Assembly (NCBI GenBank): GCA_964244295.1
Contig: CAXTIG010000065.1
Location: 1 to 25,558, forward strand
Direction of reading: 5' to 3'
Length of the DNA: 25,558 bases
Origin: JAJAZB01 sp964244295
Lineage (GTDB): Bacteria; Bacteroidota; Bacteroidia; Cytophagales; Spirosomataceae
The translations under genes were made by a program, and so were the position numbers. Positions 7,321-14,660 of the stretch are shown in pieces (positions within the stretch are counted from its first letter, which is position 1; each line of letters begins with the position of its first letter). The notes under the pieces were generated by a model. It searched no databases. It was not told the DNA's origin and saw only the letters and a program-made list of their open reading frames with translations.

Positions 7321-7425
7321 AGTTCTCACAGATTTTCACGAATTTAGGGCGCAGATTTCCACAGACGATTTAGCCACGTTTCTGTGAAAATATGTGCCCT
7401 AAATCTGCGAAAATCTGTGAGAACT
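7321..7425. repeat. 45-bp-arm imperfect inverted repeat
   Basis: The arms 7321-7365 and 7381-7425 match at 39 of 45 positions around a 15-nt loop. Each arm carries two copies of a CACAGATTTTC-like word, so the element is also internally repetitive. It lies between the stop of the 83-aa gene and the start of the AlkZ-like gene, both on the minus strand. There is no T-run, so it is more likely a dispersed intergenic repeat or RNA-processing hairpin than a simple terminator. Confidence 0.65.
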
Positions 7426-7460
7426 GCCTTTATTTTTGTGTTCGTAAAGCATGAATCAAT

Positions 7461-7712
7461 TCATAGCCATATTCTTCTATTGGCAAGAATTTCACCCGTG
7501 AAAATGCAGGCGAAGCGCTCGACACCCGCAGTAAGTTCTTTGGCTTTGTAAGCAATTTCTCGCTTGTCTTTGCTGTGGTAAAGCACGATACCGCTCACAA
7601 GTTTGCTTACCACGGAGCCAACCTTTCTGGAATCTCCTAAATCAGGATTTCCAACCAAAACCCATTGGTCGGGGTATTCTGTGCGGATTTGGTCGATGGT
7701 TAGAGTTTGCAT
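7461..7712 (-). CDS. conserved 83-aa protein of unknown function
   Basis: The 83-aa product has a pattern I recall from short uncharacterised proteins of Bacteroidota and Cyanobacteria: YPDQWVLVGNPDL near the start (14-26), then SGIVLYHSKDKREIAYKAKE (40-59) and a C-terminal FTGEILANRRIWL. No catalytic or metal-binding residues stand out. It begins 42 nt after the stop of the zinc-ribbon gene on the same strand, so the two probably share a transcript. As I remember it, relatives often sit beside a retropepsin-like aspartyl protease gene; none is present here. The function is unknown. Confidence 0.7.
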   Translation of the reverse strand: MQTLTIDQIRTEYPDQWVLVGNPDLGDSRKVGSVVSKLVSGIVLYHSKDKREIAYKAKELTAGVERFACIFTGEILANRRIWL

Positions 7713-7754
7713 GGAAGTTCAGTTTTACGAAATGAAATTTTTGCTTTATCCGAT

Positions 7755-8123
7755 CTATTTCAGAGTAAATTTGTCAAGCAACAATTCGCCGTCTGTCTTT
7801 ATCCTCCTTACCTCAACAAGCTGCTTTGCCGCTTCCAAATTTTGTGGAACGACTCCAATACCATGACAACCACAGGTGAAAAAATTAAAATCATGGATAG
7901 CTAAAAACTCAATTGCTGACCATTTATCGACTGCATCCTTAACTGGCAATCTTAAATCTTTCCCTAAATTTCTCATTGGCTCACTGCAGTGAGGGCATTT
8001 CACGTCAGTCTGTTGTCTTACGTTTTCTATCTGCAAGTCCGTAGCCAAACGTCTTTTAAAACCTTTGCGACATTTGAAGCAAGCATACGTGTTTTTGTAT
8101 TCAGTAAATCCGTATCTGCACAT
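7755..8123 (-). CDS. small zinc-ribbon-like protein (MCRY family)
   Basis: The 122-aa protein starts MCRYGFTEYKNTYACFKCRK. It contains four CxxC- or CxC-type pairs or near pairs: CFKC (15-18), CPHC (43-46), CGC (84-86) and an early Cys2, suggesting one or two zinc sites. HCSEPMRNLGKDLRLP matches the CPxCxxxMxxMGxDFKxP region of conserved small Bacteroidota proteins that begin MCRY. The reading frame is open far upstream into the acyltransferase gene, but the family pattern fixes ATG 8123 as the start. A 17-bp palindrome lies 25 nt before the start. The 83-aa gene follows 42 nt downstream. The biological role is unknown. Confidence 0.75.
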   Translation of the reverse strand: MCRYGFTEYKNTYACFKCRKGFKRRLATDLQIENVRQQTDVKCPHCSEPMRNLGKDLRLPVKDAVDKWSAIEFLAIHDFNFFTCGCHGIGVVPQNLEAAKQLVEVRRIKTDGELLLDKFTLK

Positions 8124-8148
8124 GGTCAGTCCGTTATGATTCAGGTTA

Positions 8149-8188
8149 TAAGTTGCATGACTGCAACAGGGTGCAGTCATGCAACTTA
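8149..8188. repeat. 17-bp perfect inverted repeat
   Basis: TAAGTTGCATGACTGCA (8149-8165) pairs perfectly with 8172-8188 around a 6-nt loop (ACAGGG). It lies between the acyltransferase stop (8273) and the zinc-ribbon start (8123), both read on the minus strand. It lacks a T-run on either side. It could be a leader hairpin of the zinc-ribbon transcript, an operator or a dispersed repeat. Confidence 0.55.
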
Positions 8189-8272
8189 CATCTAAAAATA
8201 CTTTTATTCCAAAAATTAATTGAGGGATAACACGGCATAAATGCCAAGTAACCTGCTGTATTCCACTGACTC

Positions 8273-9448
8273 CTACCCCCCCTTCACCCCAAACAACACC
8301 CGCACCCACCCCACCGGCCGAATCAAAAAGTGGTAAATCAACAAACACCCCCCAAACGTCGCCCCGGCCAGCAGCAGAAACTTCAGCCCCCAGGGCCATT
8401 CGTAGGGGATGAGGTAGTAGCCCACGGCCACGGTGATGGTTTGGTGGAGGATGTAAAACGGGTACACAGCTTCGGTGGCGTAGGTGATGAAGCGGTTGCG
8501 GCGGTTGAGGTAGCGCCGGGCGTAGCCGAAAATGGCGAGGAAGATGCTCCAGATGTTCGCCATTTTCACCACCCCGTACAGCAGGAAGGGCAGGCCCATT
8601 TCGTCGGTGTCCCAGTCGGGGAGCCAGAACACGGCGTAGAGCGTGGCCGTCAGCCCGAGCGCCAGCAGCAGGTAGTACCCCCGGTGGGTTTCGGCCACTT
8701 CGCCGAAGGCCGGTTTGCCGCCGATGAGGTAGCCCAGCAGGAAAAACACGAGCGAGACGGTCAGGTTGTACCAGTCGGCGATGAGATTGTGGGTGGTGGG
8801 CCAACGCAGCGCGAGCGCCCAGAATACCAGCAGGAGCGGTAACGCGAAGGCGTACACGCCCACCGGATGCGCCGCCCAGCGGGTAAACAGCGCCTGGCTG
8901 GCTTGCCCTTTTTTCGATTTGAAAAACAGCAGGATAGGCAAACTGACGAGCGAAAACACCCAGAGGTACGCCACGAACCAGAGGTGGTGCCAGCTAAAAC
9001 TCCCGCCCCCGCCGCCGTCCTGGTAACTCACGAATTGAAACACGCTGGGGTACCAGTCGAAATAACTGCCCGCAAACTGCCCGCGCCAGAGCCGCTCGAA
9101 GTAAATCTGCGGCGGCACGATGACGAACATCCCGAAAATCAGCGGCAACAACAACCGCTTGGTCCGCTCCCCGGCGAATTGCCCGCCCGTGCGGGAACGA
9201 AGCGCGAAGCTGGTACCCACGCCCGACACGAAAAAAAGGAGCGGCAAGCGCCACTGACCGAACCAGCGCATGGGCAGTTGGAGCCACTCGCTGGTCACGT
9301 TGTTTTTGACGTGCCAGCCCCACTCGGCCACGAAAAACATACCGCTGTGGTAAAAAATCAGGATGCCAAACGCGAGCACCCGCACCCAGTCGAGGTAGTA
9401 CTGGCGGGTGGGGCGTTGGGTGGAAAGGGCCGATTCAGCGGGGAGCAT
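8273..9448 (-). CDS. membrane acyltransferase, Acyl_transf_3 family
   Basis: From ATG 9448 the product is 391 aa with about ten hydrophobic segments. It fits the acyltransferase-3 family, inner-membrane enzymes that O-acylate sugars or other exported molecules. Diagnostic parts are YYLDWVRVLAFGILIFYHSG near the start with the catalytic-type His in FYHSG, WRLPLLFFVSGVGTSFALRS, RTKRLLLPLIFGMFVIVPP and a late YPFYILHQTITVAVGYY. An open frame extends 31 codons further upstream, but those residues look non-coding and family members start shortly before the YLDW motif. The AraC-type regulator gene ends about 130 nt upstream on the same strand and may control it. The acyl acceptor is unknown. Confidence 0.87.
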   Translation of the reverse strand: MLPAESALSTQRPTRQYYLDWVRVLAFGILIFYHSGMFFVAEWGWHVKNNVTSEWLQLPMRWFGQWRLPLLFFVSGVGTSFALRSRTGGQFAGERTKRLLLPLIFGMFVIVPPQIYFERLWRGQFAGSYFDWYPSVFQFVSYQDGGGGGSFSWHHLWFVAYLWVFSLVSLPILLFFKSKKGQASQALFTRWAAHPVGVYAFALPLLLVFWALALRWPTTHNLIADWYNLTVSLVFFLLGYLIGGKPAFGEVAETHRGYYLLLALGLTATLYAVFWLPDWDTDEMGLPFLLYGVVKMANIWSIFLAIFGYARRYLNRRNRFITYATEAVYPFYILHQTITVAVGYYLIPYEWPWGLKFLLLAGATFGGCLLIYHFLIRPVGWVRVLFGVKGG

Positions 9449-9549
9449 GGGAATGGGGTTTTGATTCTGACCCAAAGGAACCGCCCGGTTTCGCCGAAAA
9501 ACGACCGATTTTACCGGCGCGTCGTTCACGCCGATACGCACGAACGCCT

Positions 9550-9599
9550 TAACTTCCCGGAATCGGACCGCCGACCGGTTTAAAACTTCCGGGAAGTTA
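9550..9599. repeat. 12-bp inverted repeat at the end of the AraC-type gene
   Basis: TAACTTCCCGGA (9550-9561) pairs with TCCGGGAAGTTA (9588-9599). The right arm is itself part of a short palindrome, AACTTCC-G-GGAAGTT (9585-9599), so two alternative hairpins are possible. It overlaps the AraC-type stop codon (9580-9582) and lacks a T-run. It may attenuate read-through into the acyltransferase gene. Confidence 0.35.
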
Positions 9600-10767
9600 G
9601 AACAGGGAGTTGCTTGCGGAATTCGGAGGGCGTCAGCCCCGTCAACTTCTTAAACGCCCCGTTGAAGGCCGACTTGGAGCCGTACCCGACCCGCTCGCCG
9701 ATTTCCTCCAGTTTCAGGTGCGCCACCGCCGGGTCGGCGAGCAAACGCCGGGCTTCCTCCACGCGGTACTGGGCCAGGAACTCAAAGAAATTCTGATTCA
9801 GCCGGTCGTTGAGCACCTGCGAAAGGTGGTGTGGCGATGTGCCCAGCCGCCCGGCCAGCCCCGGCAGCGAGCAGGCCGAATCGAGGAAAGGTTTTTCCGA
9901 CAGCATGACCTCGCGCAGCTTCCGCAGCGTGGCCGCTTCCAACTCCGGCGTCAGGGCGGATTTTTCGTACTTTTTGGCGGCTTCCGGTTCGGGTGGTTGG
10001 GGCGCGAAGTGCGCCGATTGCCGCAGCAGGGCGAAACTGGTGGCGTACATCACGAAGGCCATGTGCGCGGCGATGAGGTGGTCGCCCAGATCGTTGGGGA
10101 AACTGAGGCGGGTAACCAGAAACACCACCACCACCGAGCAGACCTGGAGCAGCAGGTTCCGGTGCCAGGTGAGGGAGGCGTTTTTTTTCGAGAAAAACGG
10201 CAGTTCCGCCCCGCGAAAGGCTTTTTTCACCCGAAAAAAACTCAGCGCCAGGTACCCGACCATGCTCAGGGCGGTCAGTTCGATGATGGAATGTTTAGGC
10301 CAAAAGGCCCAGTCCGGTCCGTACGCCCGCACCGGCAGGCGGGGTAGCTGGTCGTGAAAGGCGCTGACGTAGGCGTTGTATTTCAAAGCGCCGGGTTGGG
10401 GAAACCAGAGTACGCACAAGTAAACCAGGTACAGCGCCGAGGGCAGAAAATGCAGCCAGGCCCGGCGCGAGGGCCGCCCGTCGAGGCTGGTTTTGAAGTA
10501 GAGGTAAATCAGCGGAAACAGGAGCAGGTTCACCCACTCGGTCGAGTCGTCGAGCCAGACGACTTCAAACATGTAGTTGGTGTAGCACAACCACACGTCG
10601 GTCATCAGCAGGGTTTGGCCGAGCATCAGGCTACCGAGGTAGCGGTTGGGGGCCTGCGGGCCGCGACTGTGTTTCAGGAAAAAATAGGCCAGCACCGGCC
10701 CCTGCACCATGCCCAGGAAAATCAGGAAGGCGAATAAATCGGTACGGGGTGGGAGGGAAGCGGGCAT
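9580..10767 (-). CDS. AraC-family regulator with an N-terminal membrane domain
   Basis: The 395-aa protein joins a membrane part (about residues 8-255, with roughly seven hydrophobic segments such as FAFLIFLGMVQGPVLAYFFL) to a C-terminal AraC-type DNA-binding domain (about 285-392). The latter shows two helix-turn-helix units: LPGLAGRLGTSPHHLSQVLN and LEEIGERVGYGSKSAFNGAF, followed by FKKLTGLTPSEFRKQL. This architecture is common in Bacteroidota and suggests a membrane-anchored sensor regulator. It lies 38 nt after the ECF42-type gene and before the acyltransferase, all on the minus strand. Ligand and targets are unknown. Confidence 0.88.
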   Translation of the reverse strand: MPASLPPRTDLFAFLIFLGMVQGPVLAYFFLKHSRGPQAPNRYLGSLMLGQTLLMTDVWLCYTNYMFEVVWLDDSTEWVNLLLFPLIYLYFKTSLDGRPSRRAWLHFLPSALYLVYLCVLWFPQPGALKYNAYVSAFHDQLPRLPVRAYGPDWAFWPKHSIIELTALSMVGYLALSFFRVKKAFRGAELPFFSKKNASLTWHRNLLLQVCSVVVVFLVTRLSFPNDLGDHLIAAHMAFVMYATSFALLRQSAHFAPQPPEPEAAKKYEKSALTPELEAATLRKLREVMLSEKPFLDSACSLPGLAGRLGTSPHHLSQVLNDRLNQNFFEFLAQYRVEEARRLLADPAVAHLKLEEIGERVGYGSKSAFNGAFKKLTGLTPSEFRKQLPVLTSRKF

Positions 10768-10805
10768 TCGGGGTGTTGGAGTGCCCGAAAAATAGGCGTT
10801 TCACT

Positions 10806-12041
10806 TCAATCCAGCAAGCGAAGCCGGGTTTCGAGCAAACGCCGCTCCGCCTCCGACGTGGTGAGGGCCTGAGCCTGTTGCCAGGCTTCACGGGCGGAGT
10901 CGGGCTGATTCAGCCGGTGAAAAAACTCGCCCCGCACCGCGTGAAACAGGGAATAGGTTTTCAGCGAATCAGCCAGCGGCTCCAGCGCCCGAAGGCCCGC
11001 TTCGGCCCCCTGCCCTTCGCCCAGGGCCACCGCCCGGTTGAGCGCCACGACGGGCGAAGGGTTAAGTTGCAACAGCAAATCGTAGTAGTGCAGCATCTGC
11101 CGCCAGTTGGTGGCCGCGTAGGTGGGCGCGATGCCGTGTTCGTGGGCAATAGCCGCTTCGAGGTGGTAGGCCGTGATGTCGGGACCCACCGCCGACTGCG
11201 CCAGCAACGCAATGCCCTGCCGGATGAGCGGGCGGTTCCAGCGGGCGCGGTCCTGGTCACGGAGAAGGATAATGCCCCCGTCGTTGTCGAAGCGGCTTTC
11301 GGCGCGGGCGGTTTGGAAGCACATCAATGCGAGCAGCGCCTTTACTTCCGGGCGGTCGGTGGGCGGAAAATCGACGAGGAGTTTGGTAAACCGCAGCGCG
11401 TCTTCGAGTAAATCGAGCCGGACGAGCGTGGCCGAGCCGGAGTGGTAGCCTTCGTTGAAAAGCAGGTAGAGCGTTTTCAGCACGTTGCCGAGCCGGGGCG
11501 CGAGGTTGGTGCCCGCCGGGAGGTCGAGGCCGATGCCCTCCTGTCGGATTTTCTCCCGGATGCGGTAGAGTCGTTTTTCGATGGTGTCTTTTCCCGTCAG
11601 AAACGCGCTGGCAATTTCGGGCACACTCAAACCACATAAACTTTTCAGCACCAACGCGATTTGCCCCTCCGTCGGCAGGGCCGGGTGGCAACAGGCGAAC
11701 ATCATCCGAAGCTGGCTGTCCTTGATTTCTTCGTCGGAAAACCAATCGCCTTCCGTTGCTTGCGTTCCGTCGAAATACATGAGTTCCGCGCTGATTTTTA
11801 GGAAATGCGCGTCGCGGCGCAGGAAATCCAGGGCTTTGTTGCGGGCCACCCGGTGCAGCCAGGCAACGGGGTCGTCGGGCACGGAAACCCGCCAGGCCGC
11901 GAGGGCGGCCATCAGCGTTTCCTGCACCAAATCCTCGGCGATTTCGCGTTGGGCAAAGCCGAAATGCCGCGTCAACACGGAAACCATCTTTCCCGACTCG
12001 CGGCGGAAGAGGTGATCAACGAGTTGGTCGGCCTGGGGCAC
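10806..12041 (-). CDS. ECF42-type RNA polymerase sigma factor with C-terminal extension
   Basis: From GTG 12041 the product is 411 aa. Sigma region 2 is near the start (REIAEDLVQETLMAALAAWR, then AWLHRVARNKALDFLRRD). Region 4 follows (LKSLCGLSVPEIASAFLTGK with IEKRLYRIREKI). A long C-terminal extension (DUF6596/TPR-like, LYLLFNEGYHSGS and LLALMCFQTARAESR) is the hallmark of the ECF42 group, in which the extension is needed for activity. ECF42 genes are usually paired with DGPF/YCII genes, as here 46-86 nt upstream. A longer frame from TTG 12083 would make one arm of a 29-bp palindrome coding. GTG 12041 leaves that palindrome intergenic and places nine residues before LFRRES, which is more natural. 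Confidence 0.88.
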   Translation of the reverse strand: MPQADQLVDHLFRRESGKMVSVLTRHFGFAQREIAEDLVQETLMAALAAWRVSVPDDPVAWLHRVARNKALDFLRRDAHFLKISAELMYFDGTQATEGDWFSDEEIKDSQLRMMFACCHPALPTEGQIALVLKSLCGLSVPEIASAFLTGKDTIEKRLYRIREKIRQEGIGLDLPAGTNLAPRLGNVLKTLYLLFNEGYHSGSATLVRLDLLEDALRFTKLLVDFPPTDRPEVKALLALMCFQTARAESRFDNDGGIILLRDQDRARWNRPLIRQGIALLAQSAVGPDITAYHLEAAIAHEHGIAPTYAATNWRQMLHYYDLLLQLNPSPVVALNRAVALGEGQGAEAGLRALEPLADSLKTYSLFHAVRGEFFHRLNQPDSAREAWQQAQALTTSEAERRLLETRLRLLD

Positions 12042-12044
12042 GGG

Positions 12045-12124
12045 AAATTTTGAATTGTTGAAGGTTGAATTGTTGAAAGGCAAACGCTAAAATCGACAAT
12101 TCAACCTTCAACAATTCAAAATTT
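12045..12124. repeat. 29-bp perfect inverted repeat between the DGPF and ECF42 genes
   Basis: The arms 12045-12073 and 12096-12124 are perfectly complementary around a 22-nt loop. Each arm contains the word TTGAATTGTTGAA or its overlap twice, so direct repeats lie inside the inverted repeat. It begins 3 nt after the DGPF stop and ends 4 nt before the preferred GTG start of the sigma gene, filling the whole gap between them. Confidence 0.75.
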
Positions 12125-12126
12125 AG

Positions 12127-12480
12127 TCAAAAAACCATGACCGGCTTCACCTCCATCCGTCCGTCGGCCTCGAAAATCGGGCAGCCGTTGGCCAGGGTGA
12201 CGGCCTCGTCGAGGTCGGTGGCGGTGACGATGGCATAGCCGCCCATCACTTCTTTGGCTTCGCTAAACGGCCCGTCGGTCACGATTTGGGCTTTGCCCGA
12301 AATCGTTTTACCCGTGGGTGCCACGGCATCCGTGCCGACCAACCGACCCTTACCGGCCAGGCCGCCAATCCAGGCGTTCCATTTGGCGATGTCCGCCTGC
12401 ATCGCTTCGGGCGATTGCTCCATGAAGCTTTCTTGGTTGGTGGCCGTGTTCCACCAGAAAATGAGCATGAACTTTTCCAT
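12127..12480 (-). CDS. DGPF-domain protein (YCII-related), ECF42 partner
   Basis: The 117-aa protein begins MEKFMLIFWWNTATNQESFM and carries the eponymous DGPF motif (69-72, in VTDGPFSEAKEVMGGYAIVT), followed by DLDEAVTLANGCP and VKPVMVF at the end. This is the full YCII-related/DGPF domain (dimeric alpha-beta barrel). Genes of this type regularly accompany ECF42 sigma factors and are reported to be their regulon members in actinobacteria; the biochemical role is unknown. It is the first gene of the pair. Its leader includes TACTTTTC about 45 nt before the ATG, close to but not matching the TAnnTTTG box. Confidence 0.9.
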   Translation of the reverse strand: MEKFMLIFWWNTATNQESFMEQSPEAMQADIAKWNAWIGGLAGKGRLVGTDAVAPTGKTISGKAQIVTDGPFSEAKEVMGGYAIVTATDLDEAVTLANGCPIFEADGRMEVKPVMVF

Positions 12481-12762
12481 GTGGGAAAAAGGGGTTTGGA
12501 TGGTGAAAAGTAGAACTTTCGGGGATTGAAAAGCGGCCCCACCGGATTATCGAATTGGTATTTCTTCGGTTTCGATGCCCCGGCTTCGGGCGGTTTTCAG
12601 GGAGATGACGAACGGCCTTCTTCAAAACCGGACAACGTTCCCGCAAAATTTTCAAAAAAAGTTTCCAAACCCCCTACGTGTTTTTCCGCGCCCAACCGTC
12701 TCTGTTAAAAGGCGCGCTGAAAATCGGGTAGTTTCGGGAAAAAGTAGAATTTCAACGAGAAC

Positions 12763-13422
12763 ATGGGGCAACTTAGACGCTTGAAACCAGACGACGCCGG
12801 TACGGGCGAAACACCGTTTTCGTCGCCAGGGCGCTTCACGGGCCGGGTGCTCGATGCCGAGTACCTGATCCGGAAAGCCTTCGAGACGGATTCCGACGCG
12901 GGCGTGGCGCTCTTGTTCCAGCATTACTACGGCCCGTTGTGCAGCCACGCCGTGCGCTTTGTGTCGTCGAAAGCCATTGCCGAAGACCTCGTTTCCGACA
13001 TTTACTACGAATTCCAGGTCGGGCAGTTGCACCACTCCGTCACCACCTCGTTCCGGGCGTTTTTGTTTACGGCGGTGCGCAACCGCGCCTTCGACTACGT
13101 CCGCACCGAAATGAAGCGCAGTACCTCGCTCGAACGCGCCGACACCCTCGCCCTCCGCGCCGACCAGCAACCCGACGCGCTCACCCAGTTTGAAGAACTC
13201 TACCACGACGTGGAAAACGCCGTCAACTCGCTCTCGGTCAAGCGGAAGCAGGTGTACGTGATGCACCGCTTCGAGGGGAAAAAATACGCGGAAATCGCCG
13301 CCGAACTCGATCTTTCGCCCCGCACCGTGGAGGTTCACATGTACCGGGCCATTCACCACGTCCGGGATTTTTTGGCCGAAAAGTGGCTGGTGATGGTGCT
13401 GGGATTGTTAAGCCAACTTTGA
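12763..13422 (+). CDS. ECF RNA polymerase sigma factor, FecI-like (PUL regulator)
   Basis: This 219-aa protein is a two-domain sigma factor of the Bacteroidota FecI-like expansion. Region 2 runs from LLFQHYYGPLCSHAVRFV through AEDLVSDIYYEFQV to FRAFLFTAVRNRAFDYVRTE. Region 4 contains LSVKRKQVYVMHRFEGKKYA and LDLSPRTVEVHMYRAIHHVR. About 30 non-conserved residues precede region 2, so a later start is possible, but ATG 12763 is well placed. FecR follows after 201 nt, and the SusC with an STN domain comes next, the classic cell-surface signalling order. Upstream TAGTTTCG (about 30 nt before the ATG) resembles a -7 box. It is divergent from the DGPF-ECF42 pair. Confidence 0.9.
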   Translation: MGQLRRLKPDDAGTGETPFSSPGRFTGRVLDAEYLIRKAFETDSDAGVALLFQHYYGPLCSHAVRFVSSKAIAEDLVSDIYYEFQVGQLHHSVTTSFRAFLFTAVRNRAFDYVRTEMKRSTSLERADTLALRADQQPDALTQFEELYHDVENAVNSLSVKRKQVYVMHRFEGKKYAEIAAELDLSPRTVEVHMYRAIHHVRDFLAEKWLVMVLGLLSQL

Positions 13423-13432
13423 AATCGAATGC

Positions 13433-13591
13433 TGTCATGGCATCGGCCACCCGGCCCAACGAAGTATTGTCATCCCGACGAAGGAGGGATCTCGTCGGGG
13501 TACCGAACACTTGACAATCGGCAAAGGGTCCGGCAGACCAACGAGATCCCTCCTTCGTCGGGATGACAAAAGGCTGGCCGATGCCATGACA
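13433..13591. repeat. 159-bp double inverted repeat between sigma and FecR
   Basis: There are two concentric perfect pairs. The outer arms are 13433-13449 and 13575-13591 (17 bp, built on TGTCATGGCATCGGCCA). The inner arms are 13467-13495 and 13541-13569 (29 bp, containing TCATCCCGACGAAGGAGGGA). The central loop is 45 nt. It begins 10 nt after the sigma stop and ends 32 nt before the FecR start. I recall the inner word as a dispersed intergenic repeat in Bacteroidota. It could lower FecR expression relative to sigma or stabilise RNA ends. Confidence 0.8.
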
Positions 13592-13623
13592 AAGAAAGGA
13601 AACAGGCTAAAACCTTCCCAACC

Positions 13624-14625
13624 ATGAAAAACGACGTCACCCAGGAACTGCTCTTCCGCTACTTCGCGGGCGCGGCCACGGCCTTTCAGAAGCAGTTGAT
13701 TGAAGAATGGGCGCGGGAACCCGCCCACCGGGAGCAGTTTTACGAAGCCCTCGAAGCCTGGGAAGCCCAAAACCCCCAGTACCTGCCCGACGTGGCGGCG
13801 GCGCAGCAACGCCACCAGGCCCGCCTCGCCAACCCGGAAGCAGCTCCGCATCGGATCAGTCAGGAAAGCCCCGCCCATCCTTTTTTCCCGCGCCGGAGTT
13901 GGTTGGGTTGGGGCATCGCGGCTTCGCTGGTGTTGCTGCTGGGCAGTGGGTGGATTTTCCGCGAAAACCTGCTGAACCAAACCTACGCCACGGCCTACGG
14001 CGAAACCCGGCAACTTACCCTGCCCGACGGCAGCCGGGTCACGCTCAACGCCAATTCCCGGATTCAATTTTCCCGCTTCGGGTTCGGGAAACGGACGCGG
14101 GAAGTGGCCCTGCGGGGCGAGGCCACGTTTTCGGTCGTCCACACGCCCGACGACCGGCGGTTTGTCGTGAAAACCGACCGGAATTTCGAGGTGGTCGTGC
14201 TGGGTACCGAGTTTACGGTGTACAACCGGCCGCGCGGTGGGCGGGTGGTGCTCAGCCGGGGCAAGGTGCAACTCCGCTACGGCGCGGGCGCGGCCACCCG
14301 GCAGTTGACGATGAAACCCGGCGATGCCGTCACGCTCGACCCGCGCGGGCAGGCCAGCCTCCGGCGGCTGCGCCAACCCGACAATGCCGCCGCCTGGCGC
14401 GAAAACCGCTTTGTTTTTGAAGCAACGCCACTGGCCGAAATCGCCCGGCTTTTTGAAGAAAATTACGGCCTGCACCTTCTCATTCCCGACCCCGACCTGG
14501 CCCGCTGGACGGTGTCCGGCTCCTTCACCGCCCGCAGCGCCGACGAACTGCTCGAAAGCCTGACCCAGGCCGCCGCCCTCAACTACGCCCGCCACGACGA
14601 CCAGATCGTACTCACGGCCCCGTAA
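13624..14625 (+). CDS. FecR-family anti-sigma factor
   Basis: This 333-aa protein has the standard layout. Residues 1-90 form a cytoplasmic part that binds the sigma factor (ELLFRYFAGAATAFQKQLIE, WAREPAHREQF). A single membrane helix follows at about 93-112 (GWGIAASLVLLLGSGWIF). The periplasmic FecR domain runs from YGETRQLTLPDGSRVTLNAN through REVALRGEATFSV and VVVLGTEFTVYNRPRGGRVV. A C-terminal DUF4974/STN-like domain (FVFEATPLAEIARLFEENYG, WTVSGSFTARSADELLESL) meets the STN domain of the TonB receptor. It lies 35 nt before the SusC gene. It would hold the ECF sigma inactive until the receptor signals. Confidence 0.93.
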   Translation: MKNDVTQELLFRYFAGAATAFQKQLIEEWAREPAHREQFYEALEAWEAQNPQYLPDVAAAQQRHQARLANPEAAPHRISQESPAHPFFPRRSWLGWGIAASLVLLLGSGWIFRENLLNQTYATAYGETRQLTLPDGSRVTLNANSRIQFSRFGFGKRTREVALRGEATFSVVHTPDDRRFVVKTDRNFEVVVLGTEFTVYNRPRGGRVVLSRGKVQLRYGAGAATRQLTMKPGDAVTLDPRGQASLRRLRQPDNAAAWRENRFVFEATPLAEIARLFEENYGLHLLIPDPDLARWTVSGSFTARSADELLESLTQAAALNYARHDDQIVLTAP

Positions 14626-14660
14626 TTCTTTTTTCGCCCCTTTAAACCTCCAAACCTTCC

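Noticed and set aside
7755..8804. A 349-aa frame joining the zinc-ribbon sequence to an upstream segment
   Set aside because: The first two thirds overlap the acyltransferase gene in another frame and look non-protein-like. The MCRY start at 8123 gives a normal family member.
13433..13591. CRISPR array or insertion sequence
   Set aside because: The repeats are inverted, not regularly spaced direct repeats, and there is no transposase frame or target duplication.
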